This document shows, piece after piece, positions 63,097 through 64,000 of a DNA stretch of 64,000 nucleotides. The first letter of the stretch is position 1; the number at the start of each line of letters is the position of its first letter. This DNA is from Coenobita brevimanus (Eukaryota > Arthropoda > Malacostraca > Decapoda > Coenobitidae), in NCBI GenBank assembly GCA_032717465.1, contig CM064732.1, positions 24,242,567 to 24,306,566 on the forward strand, read 5' to 3'. The position numbers and the translations under genes are program-made. The notes beneath the pieces were generated by a model. It made no database searches, was not told the origin of the DNA, and saw only the letters and a list, made by a program, of their open reading frames with translations.

Positions 63097-63325
63097 TTTT
63101 TTTTTTTTTTTTTTTTTTAATCCCATGACCCTAGGCACTTTAGCGCCCGTCACCGAGGCCCAGGGTGCGAGGATATGTGATTTTGGTTGCTGACTGCCTG
63201 CTACTAAGACTAGGTCATAAGATAAGGGCCTGGTATTTAATAGGAGAAACCCATCTCTTCTAACTGGGGTGGAACCACGTCACACGCATCGGCTGGCGGA
63301 AGCGTTAATTACCACGTCATCCACA
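63097..63325 (-). mobile_element. SINE with poly(A) tail
   Basis: Minus strand: ACGTGGTAATTAACGCTTCC as A-box region, GTGGTTCCACCCC as B-box region, body to GGCGCTAAAGTGCCTAGGGT and an A-tail (T run 63091-63118). The boxes are imperfect. Confidence 0.55.
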
Positions 63326-63751
63326 GTACTGTTTCACATATTTAATATATATCAACTGTTAAAACAATAGCCGTGTTTGCATTGCAAGCACAGTGATCCA
63401 CGTAATAATTAAGTGATGAGCCATGGGTTTATCATATAATAATGTAAATGAATACGTTTATAAATATGTAATATATGTAAAGATGCGATTTTTTTTAGAT
63501 TATTTTACTTACTGTTTTCAATACTCGCATTATCCGATACTTTTCAAGAAGTTCCTTTGAAATTCTTCCGGCTAAAAATTGTCGACCGAATATTGGGATG
63601 AACTCTGACTGAGGTTCACTACGGAAGACGAGAGTTGATGATCCGAACTTTCGTCGAGCATGTACAAACGAACAAACAAATACACTGTTGCCAGCACCCG
63701 TTACCCACCTCTCGCGGCTAGATGGCCCAGGTGGAAAGTTTGGCGACTGTA

Positions 63752-64000
63752 CAGTCACGCGTACTAATTTCTGCTCAGGGGTTACCCCTTCCTTTCCCCC
63801 TCTACCCTGGACAGAGGGAAGGGGGGAATCGCGAACAAGTCTACCCTGCCTTCTGCCCCCAACTCCCCCACCCTCCACCTCCAGCTGCCAGTTACTGATT
63901 AGACGCAAATTTCCTCATGTCCTGTAAACATGTCTAAACTGTCGTCACACACGCTTTCAACGGCCAAGAGTTGGACTATATTTCTAGAATAAATTATTAC
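63752..64000. other. No gene recognised
   Basis: C-rich stretch followed by AT-rich sequence; the 79-aa + frame and its antisense have no recognisable domain. Confidence 0.4.

Larger units (their letters stand above)
61683..63749. mobile_element. Tc1/mariner-like non-autonomous element, 2.07 kb
   Basis: TA on both sides (61681-61682, 63750-63751). Both ends begin CAGTCGCCAAACTTTCCACC; inverted repeats of about 168 (left, to 61850) and 156 nt (right, from 63594), with an extra CAGAGT in the left one. Contains a foldback (61893-62165) and a SINE (63097-63325). No transposase ORF. CAGT ends and TA targets are typical of Tc1/mariner. Confidence 0.85.

Overview
The window is eukaryotic, repeat-rich arthropod DNA, most probably from a decapod crustacean (crab, shrimp or relative). 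The evidence is very long introns, dense GA/CA/TA microsatellites, TTAGG-type pentanucleotide tracts, and several LINE families (Jockey-like, CR1, RTE-like and a 'GHVERM' type). No prokaryotic gene organisation is present. The organism assignment is inference; no species marker was seen.

One host gene spans most of the window on the + strand. It encodes a kekkon-like LRR-Ig single-pass membrane protein. Exon 1 (coding 4080-5740) carries the signal peptide, LRRNT, about six LRRs, LRRCT, one Ig domain, a transmembrane helix and the start of a cytoplasmic tail. Four further exons were worked out here: 19060-19239, 21654-21821, 45921-46172 and 46679-47402. All four junctions are phase 2 and every internal exon length is a multiple of 3. 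The join gives one ORF of 994 aa ending in a long low-complexity tail with an LKSILKK motif near the C-terminus. Introns are about 13.3, 2.4, 24.1 and 0.5 kb. A probable 5' UTR exon segment (from 3794) carries short uORFs, one overlapping the main ATG as TGATG. The 3' UTR appears to have received a LINE insertion with a 12-bp target-site duplication.

Layout. 1-1935: LINE 3' ends and a 433-bp tandem duplication. 3794-5740: exon 1. Intron 1 (5741-19059): SINE, LINEs, a complete but dead hAT element with 8-bp duplication, a second ZBED5/hAT relic, and two Jockey-like LINEs, one split by a SINE. Intron 2: a piggyBac-like MITE and a repeat whose end matches the tail of the GHVERM LINE. Intron 3 (21822-45920): a LINE split by a Jockey-like LINE, a near-complete CR1 with SGNH/esterase ORF1, a facing CR1 fragment, a 3.3-kb satellite of 16-bp units, a foldback mariner-like MITE, and purine-only and pentanucleotide tracts. 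47403-49311: putative 3' UTR. 49330-64000: a mobile-element graveyard with a near full-length LINE, gag-like relic, piggyBac-like and pogo-like MITEs, an inverted RTE pair, two hammerhead-ribozyme-like motifs in inverted orientation around a 252-bp near-perfect palindrome, and a 2.07-kb Tc1/mariner-like non-autonomous element.

The most interesting points are the reconstructed kekkon-like gene with its GC-AG intron, the hammerhead-like pair with the palindrome between them, the LINE-tail-sharing repeat, and the satellite with a recurrent block-substituted variant.
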